Positions 1 to 12,977 of a stretch of 64,000 nt of DNA are shown in pieces. The DNA is taken from the NCBI GenBank assembly GCA_036245805.1, contig BTRK01000004.1, positions 30,055,541-30,119,540 on the forward strand. Reading direction: 5' to 3'. The position numbers were made by a program, and so were the translations under genes. The notes under the pieces were generated by a model. The model made no database searches. It had not been told where the DNA came from and saw nothing but the letters and a program-made list of their open reading frames with translations. Source of the stretch: Pristionchus mayeri. Taxonomy: Eukaryota > Nematoda > Chromadorea > Rhabditida > Neodiplogasteridae. The first letter of the stretch is position 1. Each line of letters starts with the position of its first letter.

Positions 1-33
1 CAATAATGTAATATTGATTGCTCTGTAATTTAG

Positions 34-3000
34 GCAGCGAAGAAGATCGACGGAGCTGAAAGGATCAGCAAGGAATTGCTTGAGTCGGATAACTACGACA
101 TCAGGCAAGATTTTTCCCGACCACTTCCATGAAATTCTCCCATTTCATCCAGGAATCGACCTTAAATCATTTATCCCTATCAGTTCATTGTTTCAGGGAG
201 GTGCTGGCAACTGCCCTTGGTGCCCTCGGAGGAGTGGATGCAGTGAAGGCAGCGAGAGAGACCATCTACTCGGAGGAGAGTGGACTGACTAGGTAAAGAC
301 GAATTGCAGCGAAATTATAGATATTGCTGTGATAACTTTGACGTTTGGACAGTACTATAGTCAATGCAAATAATAAACAACGAACTAAATGTACGGACAA
401 ATGCTAAAGAAGACGGATCAAGGGTTAGATAAAATGATAAAAAATATTAAAATTTAATATGTACTCTATATTCAGACTGGGCGGTCACTTCCTCTTCGGC
501 CTCGCTCACCACACTCACGCGCCTTCGGACAAATTCCTCAAGGAAATCATGGTAGGTCACAACGACGAGAGATCTTACTGAAGTGACCAGAGTTGACAAA
601 TTAAAATTAGTAATCGATACTCTGTCTGTAATCTACCATATTCAGTACTGGCTTCGCGACACGCCCTCTTCCTCCTCTCTGCACTGGGACATCGCCAATA
701 CATTGGCTACCGTACTCCACAGAGACTGCGAGCGCACCGTCAGCTCCCGCAACGCTTGTGAGAAGGGAAAGAGACAGGTGAGTGGCCAAAGCCGGTTTTT
801 CGTCTACTATACGCCGGCATCACGATTATGTTCAGATTGTGGCCAAATTCGTGGAGGAGTTGACTGATTGCAAGGATGATGAGACCTGCATCGAGAAAGC
901 ACTCGAAGTGCTGGTCAACCTGCCTACTCCGACGTGAAATTTTTTGCAATAATCAAGCTGTTGTTTTTCATCAAATGCTAAATAGAAAAAAAATATACAA
1001 AAATAACATTCAGAACTGTTGCATTCGCGACTCCCCATCTCTGCTCTTCCTCTCCTTCCATCCAATTGCGATCTGTTCAACTGATCGCCCGAGCGCCCAA
1101 ACATTTCTACAATTCGGAGGTGAAGATGACAGATCGGGAGAAAACATCGCGATTCGATTATTTTCCACTGCATAGTATCAACTTAATGAATGAATCGTCC
1201 AAATTATTTATAAACTTGCAAAGTACTTAGTTCGTTATCATCAGTTGACTCGTGCCCTCCTTCCCGTCTTCCGCAACACTTGTCCTTCTCCCTCATCGAC
1301 GATTGCCAGCATGACTGCACTCAACGCCATGCTCAAGTGAGTCGAAATCTTTGAGTTTTTTATAAGAAATTGACTCCCTCAAACTTCCCAATGTCCCACT
1401 CATCGATCAGAGTGTTTCGCATTGATTTCATCCTGAAAAGAGCTGCCTGAAGCCAAAACTGCAGTCATTTTTACAAGGGAAAAAAATATAGAAAATGTTT
1501 CCCAATTTCAGATCGATTCCTGAATCGCAAACTGCGGGCACTCTCATTCTGCGCACAGAATCCCTCGATTCCCCTCAGGATCAAGAACTCTGGAGTTTCC
1601 TCTACGATGCAGTCGCCGTTAGCAGACAATTCGATTCTGCCGTGAGTTGAGAACAATCGAACATGCTGGCCCGTGCCTTTCTCTGGCTTCGCTTACTGGT
1701 TGGGAACAGTTAAAAATAGATGTGTTCAAAAGATTTGTTTAAAAAAATACCTTGCAGAAGGATTCGTTCTGGTCCAAGCTCCGCAGTTTCCGTGTCTTCC
1801 GTCCCAACTACGCTCAGAGATCTCTCGTCGCTGACTCGAACGCATTCGCTGCTGATATCGCAGGTTTGGCCTACCTGATTGCGAATTCATAACCGTCCCT
1901 TCACAATAACGAGAATTACATGTGAAAAAACAAGCTGTAAAACCATCGAAAGTTCAACAATCCCTGCAGAGTTCTCTTCCTTCCGTGGTCGTCTTAGTTC
2001 TGCCTCTGAATTCTCTAAGGGAGTCTTCCGTGGATCGAATATCCTCGTGAGCGCGGTCGACACTGGCGTCAAGGTGGCCCCGCCCCAGTGGCCTCTTTTT
2101 GAGGTGAACAATCGTTGATCTCTAGTTACATTCCAATTGCATCTATATTCGATGAATTACAGTTGCAAGTGGAGTCTTCTGGTCTGGAATCGTACGTTGA
2201 TCCCGAGCAACCGATGACTGATCTCACCAACCCCAAGGTAGCCTCTATTCCCTGATGCATTCTCAGATTAAACGTATAAAATGAATATTCTTCACTCCAA
2301 CTTTAACTTGATTGGACTAATGAGATGATGATTTTATGCAGTCGGACAAAGAGGGAAAAATGGGAATTTGCAGGGGATTCTCCGTCTCTCTCTTCTCTCG
2401 CACTCTCTGCCTGCTTTCACTGTATTCGATGGACACCAGGTTCCTTTTCCTAGTTTTTTCAATTCAAATTTTAAAATAATAGAGCAATTTTCAGGCAATG
2501 ATGAGCGCCGCGATGAACGCCAACGGACAGACGATCAGAGTGTTCGAGGTGACAAACACTTCAGAAAATTTGGAAATGGAATTGTTCTACCATTCAATTG
2601 TTTTAGTTTTTCTACAGACCATACGCCGATAATGTTTTGTAACTTAACTAATCCGGAATCTCTCCCAGTCGACAGTTCCTCTTCGAACCTTCTCCGCAGT
2701 CTATCCTCTTCTCTCCGGTCTCTCCATCAGTCTCGACGCAGCAGCAGTCACCGCCTTCAGGTAGGTTACATGAGATTATCGATTGGCTACAGTACCCTCC
2801 CAGGCTCTTCGGCTCCTGCGAAATTTCCCTGTGGAATCGCGAAAGCGTCGGCGAGATTCACGTTAAGTGAGTGTTATCTGAAGAATGTTGACTATGTAGA
2901 TATTTGTACCCTATGTCCTATCCTTTTTTTGAATGGATAATAAAATAAATATTTCTATGATGATCCTCAATCCGTTCGAATTGCAGTTCTTCGACCGCCC

Positions 3001-3609
3001 TTACAGCCTCTGCATCCATCATCGGGAACGGAGAGAGCAGACAGAGATTCGAGTCGAAGCTCTCATTCATCACCGGAGTGACCTCCAGGACTGAGGTCAC
3101 GCCGTTCTGAGACCATTCTATAGACCACTCTGTGCAACTCCTTTAAAAATACACTAATTAGAGGTTATAAAATATTAAATTGCAGTCCAAATTCGCGGCC
3201 AAGCCCTATCGCTTCTGCGTGAACATGGGAAACGACGCGAATGTTGTCAGGTAAATAATTTGAATTTGGCAATACAAATGAAAATAAAATATAAAAATAA
3301 TATCCTCAGTCTCTCGACTCTGCGCGTCGACGAGGTGCCCAGCGAGGAGCCCAAAGTGACCACCACGTGAGAAACATTTGGAATTCTTTATTTTTTCCAT
3401 CCCAAAATCCACGAGAGATACTGACGAAATTATCGTGTTGCCAATAGTGCAGAAAAAAACATATGAATGATACACTTACTTCAAAGAATGATAGTCAATC
3501 AGAAAGATTGCTTCATTGCAGTCGCTCTTCTCGTTCTCTACCCGGTCACTCGTGGTTCCTCGGAGAGGCGATGAGGAAACAGTGCAGAGCTTACTATAGG
3601 CAATTGTAA
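34..3609 (+). CDS. dsc-4: Microsomal triglyceride transfer protein large subunit, 3' part (partial)
   Basis: A chain of about 17 exons in consistent phase encodes the C-terminal part of a large lipid transfer protein; the start lies left of the window. Family role: MTP loads lipid onto apoB/vitellogenin-type particles in the ER lumen. Exons seen include 34-104, 197-292, 476-551, 646-777, 836-933, 1014-1119, 1245-1336, 1512-1641, 1758-1863 and 1970-2103, ending with TAA at 3607-3609. Helical-repeat-like segments (LGGHFLFGLAHHTHAPSD, TALNAMLK) are followed by a beta-rich C-terminal part (CEISLWNRESVGEIHV, KPYRFCVNMGNDANVV). The protein stops shortly after this part and has no vWD domain, which favours MTP over vitellogenin. 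The first intron (105-196) has a GC donor. The assignment to MTP rests on recall of the family, so vitellogenin-like remains the alternative. Confidence 0.65.
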
Positions 3610-4254
3610 TAATAGAGTGAAATTGTTATCGTATTTATTGTTTACAGGCGAGATAAATACATTCGGTGTAGTGCTCTTTATTGCTTCATGATGTCATAAT
3701 GGCAAATTGATGGTATGCAGCATCTAAACGGCAGCATAGAAGCAATATATGCGAATAGCGTTTAATTGTTTTGTTTTTTTGAAGAGGCCGAGGATCAACA
3801 AGTTGTTTACTTGAACCGTGAAGAATAGATCGATGACGCTATCTCGCATGAATAGAGTGTAATCATATTGTTGTCGCTGAGGTGAAGGAGTTCCACGGAA
3901 GAAGAGAAAAACACAACGCTAGTCATTTTCACATCTGCCGTGGAAAACACGCTTTCCAGATATTCTTTTAATCAACATTATTTCAAATCCACAGCTTTTG
4001 AACAGTCTCGATGATGGCTGAGTTACGTTTGCAGTATTCTCGAGTCACTAGTCTCGAGTGCATCTAAAATTATCTCAATCCTTCGACGGATTTGCATGCT
4101 GTCTGTGCCTCGAGTGGTCCCCTCCGTTTCTTTCCTCTTTCGTGATCTTCCTATCTCTGCGTGCGTATGCAGTGTGCCACCCTGCCTACTCCCTCCATTC
4201 CTATCTACTCGTTCCTCCCTATAAATAAGGATAAACGGACAATCACAGTCAGCA
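3610..4254. other. Intergenic region
   Basis: This holds the MTP 3' flank and the P450 promoter. No exon with coding character is seen on either strand, although the region has a few short open frames. TATAAATA lies at 4220-4227, about 28 bp before the P450 ATG. Confidence 0.5.
4220..4227 (+). promoter_or_regulatory. TATA box of the P450 gene
   Basis: TATAAATA lies 28 bp upstream of the ATG at 4255, which implies a very short 5' UTR or a start site close to the ATG. Confidence 0.5.
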
Positions 4255-7028
4255 ATGCTCGGTTTTCTCGCCCTCCTCGTTCTCGCTTTCATCACTTGGG
4301 AGCTCTTCCTCTTCTATCGAAGGGCAGCTAGACTCCCTCCCGGTCCTTTCGCTGTGCCGCTGCTTGGAAATTTTATCAATGAGGTTCAAAGTATTCTGAT
4401 TTTTGTCTCTCGAGTACTATAGTATTCACCAAATTTCTCCTTTTCAAAGTCATATTCGAATATCTCACCTTGTCTCAGCTCCAAATTCCCGTTCTTCACG
4501 TCGGATTCAAGCGACTATCTGAGAAATTCGGTCCTGTCTACACAGTTCACATGCCGATGCCCGTTGTGAACATCTCCGATTTCGAGACGATGAGGGATGC
4601 ATTCAGAAGTGAGATCGGGTTAATTATTATAACCGAGGAATGTGTCTCTGACTATTTGTTATTCACTCGCCAGATAAGAACAATTGGCGCTGCCTTTTTC
4701 TCTCTTACCGACCACATCTCAAATTATATAAACTCGTTTTGTTCATACTATCTTCTTCAAGAAGTAAAAAAACTGATTTTCACACATTTACACGTTAGAA
4801 ATTCACCCTTCGCAGACAACGACGTCACTGGACGCTTGGAGAACGTCCTCTTCGAGGTGACCAGTTCATGCAAGAATGGAGGTATTGTGCATTCACTCAT
4901 AACTCTGCTTCGCCCTCTTTTCATCCTTATCGCATAGTTTGCCGCACAAACAAAAAGAGATTCTTTTTAAGTCAGCAATGTTCGTTCTTTCGCAAGCAGT
5001 CTTTTCTTATCGAGTGATCGAGAACTCTGCAGGAATCGTGAGTTCGAACGGCGCGGATCATGACGAACAACGGAGATTCGCCATCTCAACCCTCAGAGAC
5101 TTCGGAATGGGCAAGAATATGATGGAAGAGAAGGTAATCACTCTAATTTTCCATTTTTTTGTTCTCTTACATGCAATTTTACATTTTCACATTGTTCTTT
5201 TTTCAGATCCGACTCTCCGCTAAAAACATGGCTGATTTCATCGGGAAGCAAGATCTGGCCAACGTGGATCTTCGATGGTCCATTCAGGTGGGTGCATCTC
5301 AGTTTCCCCCAATCACCCTGATTCCTTGCAGGTCTACGTCTCGAACATCATCAACGAGTTCCTCTTCGGCTTCCAGTATCCATATGACGACTGCAAGAGA
5401 CTCACGGATTTCGTTCTCGGACTGAATGATGCCATCACCAGCATGTCCAAGTCAGTACTTGCGGGGCTACTCTTTTACTCTCATAGATCAAGATCATCGA
5501 ATCACGCGAAAACATTTGCCCACACATAGTTTTTATCAAACATAACAACAGCAGAGAAAAATCGCGCGTGTGACCATGCCAGATCTAGATAATAATCCCA
5601 TAATAATTGTTTTCGTTCCGACCAGATTGAGGATTGGGGGGAGCGAAATACCAGAACACCCAGCGATTAAACAAAACATTCGTTGTAGTAGACAGTCGGA
5701 ATTGAAACCAGCGATAAACAAACATTCACAGGACCATAATCGTACCTTTCGTCTACATGCTTCCCTGGTCACGACATCTCCCCATCATCAGCTACTTCTG
5801 GAGACAAACCCAAGACAAGTTCCAGGACGTAAGATAATTTTGATATTCGTTTGAATCAATCAAAAAAACAATTAAATTACATGACATTCAAACATAAAAA
5901 TTGCAAACAGGTGATGAACTACGTCCGTGAGGAAGCGGCTGCAGTGAAGTACGACCCCGCTGAGGAGCCCACCTGCTTCGTCCAAGCCTACCACAAGAAC
6001 AACAAGGACAAACGGTCACTTTTTAGCTCCCTTGGTTTTCATGTTCAATTCATGCTGAGCGTTTGACCTCGCGAGTAAGGATGCCCTTCCAGATTCGAGC
6101 AACTTCTCTCCTGCTGCTCGGATCTCTTCACTGCGGGGCAGGAGACGACGACGACGACGATGAGATGGGGAATGCTCTTCCTCGCTGAGCATCAAGATGT
6201 CCAGGTACGACGACTTGCACCTCGACGTCGACGTCTCTCTGAGGGATGGCAGGATTACATCATAGCCTTTTTCAAAAAAAAGTATTATTTCTAGGAAAAA
6301 CTGCGCTCAGAGATCCTCTCTCTCATCGGTCGAGATCATCTGGTGTCGATGGCGGACAAGGCAAAGATGCCATACGCGAGCGCAGTCGTCAACGAGATAC
6401 AGAGATGCGCGAATATCATCTCACCCAATCCATTCCTACTCCACAGAGCGACGGTTGACACGGAGATTGCGGTGAGAGATATCAATCTAGGACATGTTGA
6501 ACAAAAAGGCGAAAGATGAACCATTCTAGGGCCACAAAATCACGTCTGGTACACTCGTCAATGGTGACTTCCACCAAGTAATGATGACGGATCCGGTGTT
6601 CGAATATCCTGAGCGATTCTGGCCCGAGAGATACATCGCCGAAGATGGGATCACACTGAGAAAGGTTGGCAAATACACAACTACTAGAACCATCGAACCG
6701 CAAATCTATTTTCACAATTTTTACAATATTTCGCACAAAGAATCCAGCAACAAAATAGAGTAAATGTCGCAGGAACTGGTGGAGCGCACGATTCCTTTCG
6801 GAATCGGGAAGAGACAGTGCGCGGGAGAGGGACTGGCGAGGACTGAACTCTTCATTGGAATTGTCACTCTCATCCAGGTACTATCCTGAAACTTCGAGAA
6901 ATCATAATACTGATCTTTTCCAGCACTTCCGCATCTTTCCTCTTCCTGGGTCGACGATAGATCTGGAGCCGATCTACACTGTCGTTCACTTTCCCAAACC
7001 ACAGAACTTCCGACTCGAGAGAGTCTGA
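4255..7028 (+). CDS. Cytochrome P450, CYP33-like (CYP2 clan)
   Basis: This is a complete heme-thiolate monooxygenase gene of about 13 exons, likely anchored in the ER membrane. The start [20 protein letters not shown] is a hydrophobic anchor, followed by the proline-rich hinge LPPGP. Exons include 4255-4383, 4479-4608, 4816-4856 and 6773-6877, with a stop at 7026-7028. Diagnostic motifs are AGQETT in the I helix (about 6130), EIQR as the K-helix ExxR (about 6392) and [15 protein letters not shown] as the heme-binding loop with its Cys ligand (about 6794). [16 protein letters not shown] is typical of nematode CYP33/CYP2-like enzymes. One oddity is that the helix-C Trp normally before xxxRR appears to be His (ADHDEQRRF). 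All exons join in phase, so the gene looks functional. Substrate unknown. Confidence 0.88.
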
Positions 7029-7963
7029 TTGTCAATATTGTAAATAGGCGTGAATACTTGGACAACGCAGTGAAATATGTTAAACGCGGAAAATTCTTCT
7101 TGTATATCTTGTACAAGACATTTTTTGGACTTTGCCTGTGAGATATTGAAAATGCATGAAAATATTATTGTCTGTGAGAATGTTAGTCGGCGTCATTAAA
7201 TACATGTTGAATGTTGTACACGATTACACAGCATGTGGATCCTCGATCTATAATAAATCAGAAAACGAAGTAGCCAAGCATTGAAGATGTTCAAACCTGT
7301 CTGATTCCATTCGGCGTTCGGATAAACTTCCCATCTCTGGAGTCGGAGAAGAAGAACGGCAAATTTTTTCTTTCACCTCAGGCATTCTGTAAAGTTGACA
7401 TTTGAATACCAATTTGCTTCAAGAATACCTGGATAAACTATCAAAAGTATTTCACCTATTAGGTCTAGTTAGATCTCCATTTACCTTGTCACATCCACCG
7501 TCCACCAGTAGGAAGAATATCGCCAGGAAGATGCACAGTCGAAGGCGCATTCTCTAGGGTCTAAGACGACTGCAACTGAAGCATGTCAAGGAGGAGAATA
7601 AGGGGAAATGGTTTTTGAGTCAAGGAGAGACGTTATATTTGCCCATTATCGAATGATTGGTACCTATCGAGAAAATCGATCAAATTGAACGACGTGATCT
7701 TCTGGACGGAGAGGTTGACTTTTCAATGGAGAGAGAACACAGATAGTCAAAGAGACGAAAAAGATGTAGACTGCATTTCAAAGAACTAACGGTTGATAAG
7801 TAAAGCCACGAGCACCTTCAAAGACCAAGTGTCACTATAAAAGCAAGGAGGAAACTGGTAGAACCATCAGCTCACTCAACTTCGAATGAAGCTTCCCTTC
7901 CACCTGATCACATTACTTTCACCTTTTTCAATTTTACATTTCGAATTTTTCAGTTCATCTCGA
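7029..7963. other. Intergenic region with promoter similarity to 12600-12890
   Basis: Apart from a possible minus-strand signal-peptide exon (7485-7550) no gene is supported. The stretch at about 7600-7870 resembles 12600-12890 upstream of the second copy of the following secreted gene (shared ACGTT(A)T(A/G)TTTGCC and GTGATCTTCTGG stretches, and TCACTATAAAAG in both). The duplication that made the gene pair therefore carried its promoter. Confidence 0.5.
7485..7550 (-). CDS. Possible first exon of a tiny secreted peptide
   Basis: On the minus strand MRLRLCIFLAIFFLLVDGG reads as a clean signal peptide, followed by CDK and a plausible donor (AAG|gtaaat). A second exon is uncertain: acceptors near 7434 or 7389 give only a few residues before a stop. 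It could be a short secreted peptide, a gene whose later exons I cannot place, or chance. Confidence 0.3.
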
Positions 7964-8722
7964 ATGTTCGCCCGTCTTACTCTTCTCTTCTTCTTCATTG
8001 CTCTCACTACGGCTTGTGGAAGTCAGGGAGGAGGAGGAGGAGGAGAGAAGAAGGAGGGAGGATCGAGGAAGTTGGTTCTTACCTTCCAGACTGAAAAAAC
8101 GCGATGAAAATGGGTTAAATTGGTTAGTAAACCCAAGTGATGGATCATAGAAGAAATAATCTCTGATGGTTAACAAAGTCACCAGATAGCAAAAAATTGC
8201 GATTCTCCCTATCACTCTTCAGAAGACGTTCCCTCTCGGATGACGTCATCTCCGTGATCGTCTCTTCTAAGCCATTCAATCCAGTCACTCACAAACAAGA
8301 CATGGACAAGGTCGAGAAGGAGGTAATACAATCATATATACTAATATATCATCAAATCAATCAGATCCACGCCTTTTCCTCCTCCTCTGGTCTCAGTTTC
8401 AACACCATAAATGCCATCGATAGAGAGGTCGAGAATGCACAGGGAAAGTGAGTGGAAGCTGTTCTTTTCTCTGTCAGAATCCTCTCGACAATGAATAATT
8501 CCTCAGATTCGGAGTTCGATTCCGTGTGGTGGGAGAGGTTGAACACTGCCAGAGAGTAACTCAATTCGTCCAAGCTGCTGTCAACGAGATCAAGGATGTC
8601 AGGGACCATTTTACTTTAATATTTTTTAAAATAAATTAACTACTTCCTCATCCTCATTGCAGGTCTCCCATGGTTTCGTCAAGTGCGGATCCTTCGATTC
8701 AATTCGTCTCTCCAAGATGTAA
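7964..8722 (+). CDS. Small secreted pro-protein with RKRR site, copy A
   Basis: The family is not recognised. About five exons give a signal peptide (MFARLTLLFFFIALTTACGS), a Gly/Lys/Glu-rich spacer, a dibasic furin-type site RKRR and then a domain of about 100 residues starting SLSDDVISVIVSSKPFNP. Exon 1 runs 7964-8070, exon 2 ends near 8322 (KVEKE), and later exons encode IHAFSSSSGLSFN, FRVVGEVEHCQRV and VSHGFVKCGSF; TAA is at 8720-8722. Only two Cys remain after the cleavage site (HCQRV and VKCGS), so one disulfide is possible. The TTTTTCAG just before the ATG could be a 5' UTR or trans-splice acceptor. The donor gttggt of exon 1 is weaker than gtgagt in copy B. The RKRR site is formed across the first splice junction. 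A close paralog lies at 12978-13765. Confidence 0.6.
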
Positions 8723-9114
8723 TCACGTAATTTCAAAAGTATTTCAAACCGCAACCGATTCACATAATGTCTTCTTTTTTATCACCCGATAAATATTTTT
8801 TCTATTATATCACAGAAATCTGAGAAGAAATATGAAGTACACACTTCCTCACATTTTGTGCATTCCCAGATGAATCATGATGATTTGCAAGGAGATACAC
8901 GTAGTGAAGCAATCTGTGTGGGAAAATGTGGGAAATATCTTCCAACTGTTGGTTTTGTAGGAGAACCAATTTATAAAACAACTACTCAGTGAGTTGTTAA
9001 AATCACTCCCCGGAGATTCATTCTTTAATCTATTGAAGCTGTTGCACTATCGCCGTATGATCTTCTCATTAATAAAATTACGTGATCAATTGAAACCTAC
9101 GTTTCAGCACTCCG
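8723..9114. other. Short intergenic region
   Basis: AT-rich sequence between the secreted gene and the glycosyltransferase. Nothing coding is supported. Confidence 0.4.
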
Positions 9115-11713
9115 ATGCACTTTATAATTCCTATTGCATTAGTATTCCTGATTCTCGTGCGGACTTCGGCAAAGTCGTATGTAGGAGGAGAACTGAATGT
9201 AATTCCTGACCACATCGAATTATTGTGAATTACGGCTTATACAAATAAATGAATTCAGAAAGTTGAATCTCGTCCCGAAGTTGATTGTACTCGACTCTTC
9301 CGAGATGATAAAGACTACGCGAAGGTGAACATTCCACAATCAATTCTGAAAAAAAGTGAAATAACAATTGCAGAAAATCGCTGAGAATCGACCATCACTC
9401 AAACAGCGCACTTTTCCTGTTTCCTCCTGCGAATATATACGAGTACACATCTTTACAGTTTGAAATTATAAATAATTTGACTGTCTTTTTTTTCTTCAAT
9501 TTTCTTCAATTTTCTAAGAATCGAATTCTTCCCGCGCGGAATCCCGACACTGGATTTCCTATTCTTCACGTACGAATTGTTTACAGAGTGAGTTGCAGTT
9601 TGCTTATTTTTCGGTGGAAGAGTGAATGCAACACGAAATGGACTTCCATGAGTCTGTACCCTACATTGTCAACCGAAGTGATAATGGCATTATTTCAGGA
9701 CTACCAATACCTAGAAGATCAGCTGATGACAAACTATGCCAGCGAGAACGTTTACTGCTTCTCCATAGATAAGAAGGTACTGATTGTGAGAAGAGGAATA
9801 CATTGCTATTTAATATTCAAATTCTTATCAGGCTCCTTCAAATTTCCAAAAACATATCCGCAATTTGGAGAAGTGCCTACCGAATGTCGTCGTAGCCAGG
9901 CTAGTTCATTAGTGATTATAATTAATAGTTACTTCTCCATTTCAGGGAAGAGCAGGAGTTCGATAGTGCGGGACACAACCAGAATGAGGTAGTGCTTATA
10001 CAATATTGATTGATTATGAATGATTAGGGGCATCTGAATTGCATGAGGAAAGTGCGGCAGATGAAGTGGGAGTACGCGATTCTCATGCAGGTGAACGAAT
10101 TTTGAAATTAAAAAAAGACAATACGTACATGTTTTGATGTGAACATTCTGCATAATAATTCCAGATACAATATTTATTTCAGAACCATGACGTGATAATC
10201 AAAACACACATCGAAATTACGGAAATTCTCAAAATCTTTGGAGGTTGTTGTTATCGTTTTTTTGGAATGTACAAAAGAGATCAGAATAGAGAAACGAGAG
10301 AAAATGAAAATATGCCAGCGAAGAGTTTGCACGGAGAACTAAATAAAAATGGAAATGTAGGCGCGAACGATATCAATGCTGGTCCGTGCCCAGACCATCG
10401 ATGCATTCCATCTCTGGAGAAGAATCTCGGAAAATTGAAGTTGTGCCCCAAAAGCTTCAATGATACAGAAAGTGAGATCAATAATGAGCAGAACGTTCAC
10501 AATTCGAAAATGTTCAGTGGCGAAGTGCAAGGGACGCGACATTCAATGGGGAAAGGGGACGATGCAGGCGAGTGTACACTTATTTACAGAAGAATATCAA
10601 TTTGTTTAATCATACGGTTGCGTAATATTATTGATAAGTAAATCTAGGTAATGCTCTCACGAGCTGCTGTAAATTTCATCCTCGACGAAATCGACGTCTA
10701 CCCTCTCATGAAGGAAATGAATGAAATGGTGGGTGTATCTACGAACCTGCAGATCTTATTTGGTGTCGAATATTTTACTTATCTGCAAAAAAAGGAAAAG
10801 ATGCAGCCACGTCAAGCGATTTTACAGTCGTAAACGACTACGCTACGTGGTGTAGTGCGATGCGACTTACCTGCAAATAAAGATAAGTAGTAACTCTACA
10901 GGTCTACGGAGTAGATGAGCAATTGTATGCTTCACTCCAAGTGACTCCTGAAATCGGATTACCAGGAGGATTTCATCACAAATGCATAGATACGGGCTCA
11001 CAATCAGTTGCTCGGTAAGGATTTATTTCTCATAAAATGTCACTGTATGATCTGAAAAAAAGGTCACGTTTTTACAAATTGATTGCAGACTTGCAACCAC
11101 GCGATGGAGATTTTACGGATTAGAGAAATGGTGGAGAAAAATGTGATTATATATTTTTAAAATATTTTAATTAATTGATGAATAATAATTTTAATTTGTA
11201 GTACAAAACTACAGAGTAAATTGGCTTACGAATTCGCCCGAGAACGACTGTCCTTCGGGATATCAACGACACGCCTCTTGCATCTACGGAGTGGAGGATC
11301 TACCCATGCTGGCTGCCCCCACCCAAGTCATGGCCAATAAGGTGCCAACAGTTTCGAAAGTATTAGATACATTACACTTCACGATAACACTCTTCGTTAT
11401 GTTGAGTTGGTTGCGTCCAGTACTCTTACGTTATGCAGCAACTTGACAGATGATGCCGGAATTCGACTACGCCGTGGTCATTTGCATGTCTGAACTGTTG
11501 CTCAATAGAACGAGAGACGGATCAACGATTGACAGAGAGCATTACGAGAGTATAAACGCGGTATGAATCTCATTTAGTTATGGAAAGCATAACATAGATG
11601 AAATTCTACAATCGAACTGTTATACTTTTTCAAAGTTCAAATCCCAGGTCCGATATCATCGCGAACGCCACAATCCGGAATTCAGCATTGACGAATTCAA
11701 GTGTGAACTATAA
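9115..11713 (+). CDS. Core-2/I-branching beta-1,6-N-acetylglucosaminyltransferase-like (GT14 Branch domain)
   Basis: This type II Golgi glycosyltransferase family adds GlcNAc branches (or xylose, in related members) to glycans. The start MHFIIPIALVFLILVRTSA is a signal-anchor. About 13 exons follow: 9115-9198, 9259-9324, 9374 onward and so on, to TAA at 11711-11713. Family hallmarks are FPILHVRIVYR / DYQYLEDQLMTNYASEN (start of the domain), KWEYAILMQNHDVIIKT (the LQNHD-type motif), LSRAAVNFILDE, YGVDEQLYASL, LPGGFHHKC, MMPEFDYAVVICMSE, and the C-terminal VRYHRERHNPEFSIDEF. One intron begins with a GC donor (AG|gctagt at 9900) and the flanking frames require it. Two junctions (near 10523 and 11213) were chosen by frame only. 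The gene lies between the two copies of the secreted gene. Acceptor sugar unknown. Confidence 0.85.
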
Positions 11714-12977
11714 CAAGAACTCCTCATTTCATTTTAGTGTTGTGCTTGAGAAAATGGGTGTGTTATGTCTATTTGTATCGTGTGTTGTTGTTTTTCAACC
11801 AAAACGTTGTGCAATGACAGTAAAAAGTTTTTTTTCCGATTCGGGAGACATCGATCACATCTGCAATTATCAGTTTCTATGATCTGTTTGAGAGACACTG
11901 TACGCGCAAATGTAGTCTCTTCTCGCGTCCTGCAGTTTACATCCTACTGTAATCCAGTTTGGATTGCGCGTTTCTGTGTGAGACCATAGTATATTGTTTC
12001 TCTTTACTCTTTTATGACTGACAGATAGAGAGAGAGAACGCGCGCACAGACGTATCTCAAATCGCGTGCCAATCGCACATGCCTTCTATTACCGCGTCTA
12101 ACCTCACTGTGTATTGTAACGAATCGGATACGCTTTTTCTTTTTGTTTATTTAGTATCGTAATGTTATGCATGGCTCATATGAATTTTTAAAGATGCATA
12201 CACCATCTCAACTGGAGTGACCTATGTTCACTGCTTTCTCTTTATCACACACGGAAGATAGCATATTCGACTATAATTGGTAAGTCATTGTTTTATTACC
12301 GAGTGCTTTTAGGCAAATAAGTGCTTGCTCGAATATGTGTTCCTAATTCAGTTCCCTTTGCAGAGCAAGTGAAATCGAGCACGGATACATGGATGGAAGT
12401 AATGGATCTAAGCCTGCTGGACTTTAGCAAGAGCACACTCTTCAAGATCTTGAGTTGTTGTTACTACAAGGAAGACTACCATTTGCGTTGGGAAAGAACT
12501 GTATGATTCTAACTTCGTGAATTAAGAACGCGAATCCTATTGATAAATTATTGAAGAAATTTGTTATGCATTTAACAGCAACGAAAAACACGCAAACTGA
12601 CACCGAATGCTAAGACACAAAACGGAGAAGTGGTTTAGTGCACGAAGAGCGTTACGTTTGCCTATTATTGGAAGATTGCTGCCCATTGAGAATACAGAAG
12701 ATCTATAAAACTCAACGAGGTGATCTTCTGGTTGGATGATGTTAGCTTTGCTGAGGGAGAGAGATCAGGGAAAGTGAAGAGAAGTGATAGTGTACGGGGG
12801 TCTTCGAACCAATGCCATTATATTCAGAGTGATGGCAGAGAAACTATCTTCAAAGCCCGATGTTCACTATAAAAGGTAGGTAAAGTCTCCTGAAGAAATC
12901 ACAGCACAGTCTACCCTTCCTATTGAGGTTTTCCAATTCTTTCATGTTGTATTTCTATTTTTTTCAGTTCTTCTGGA
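11714..12977. other. Intergenic region with possible remnant exons
   Basis: No gene is supported. A stretch near 12190-12290 (ACACCATCTC... to a gtaagt) is similar to 14225-14310, and 12600-12890 is a duplicated promoter region. A short open stretch at 12370-12506 has a Trp/Leu-rich translation but no recognised domain. Confidence 0.35.
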
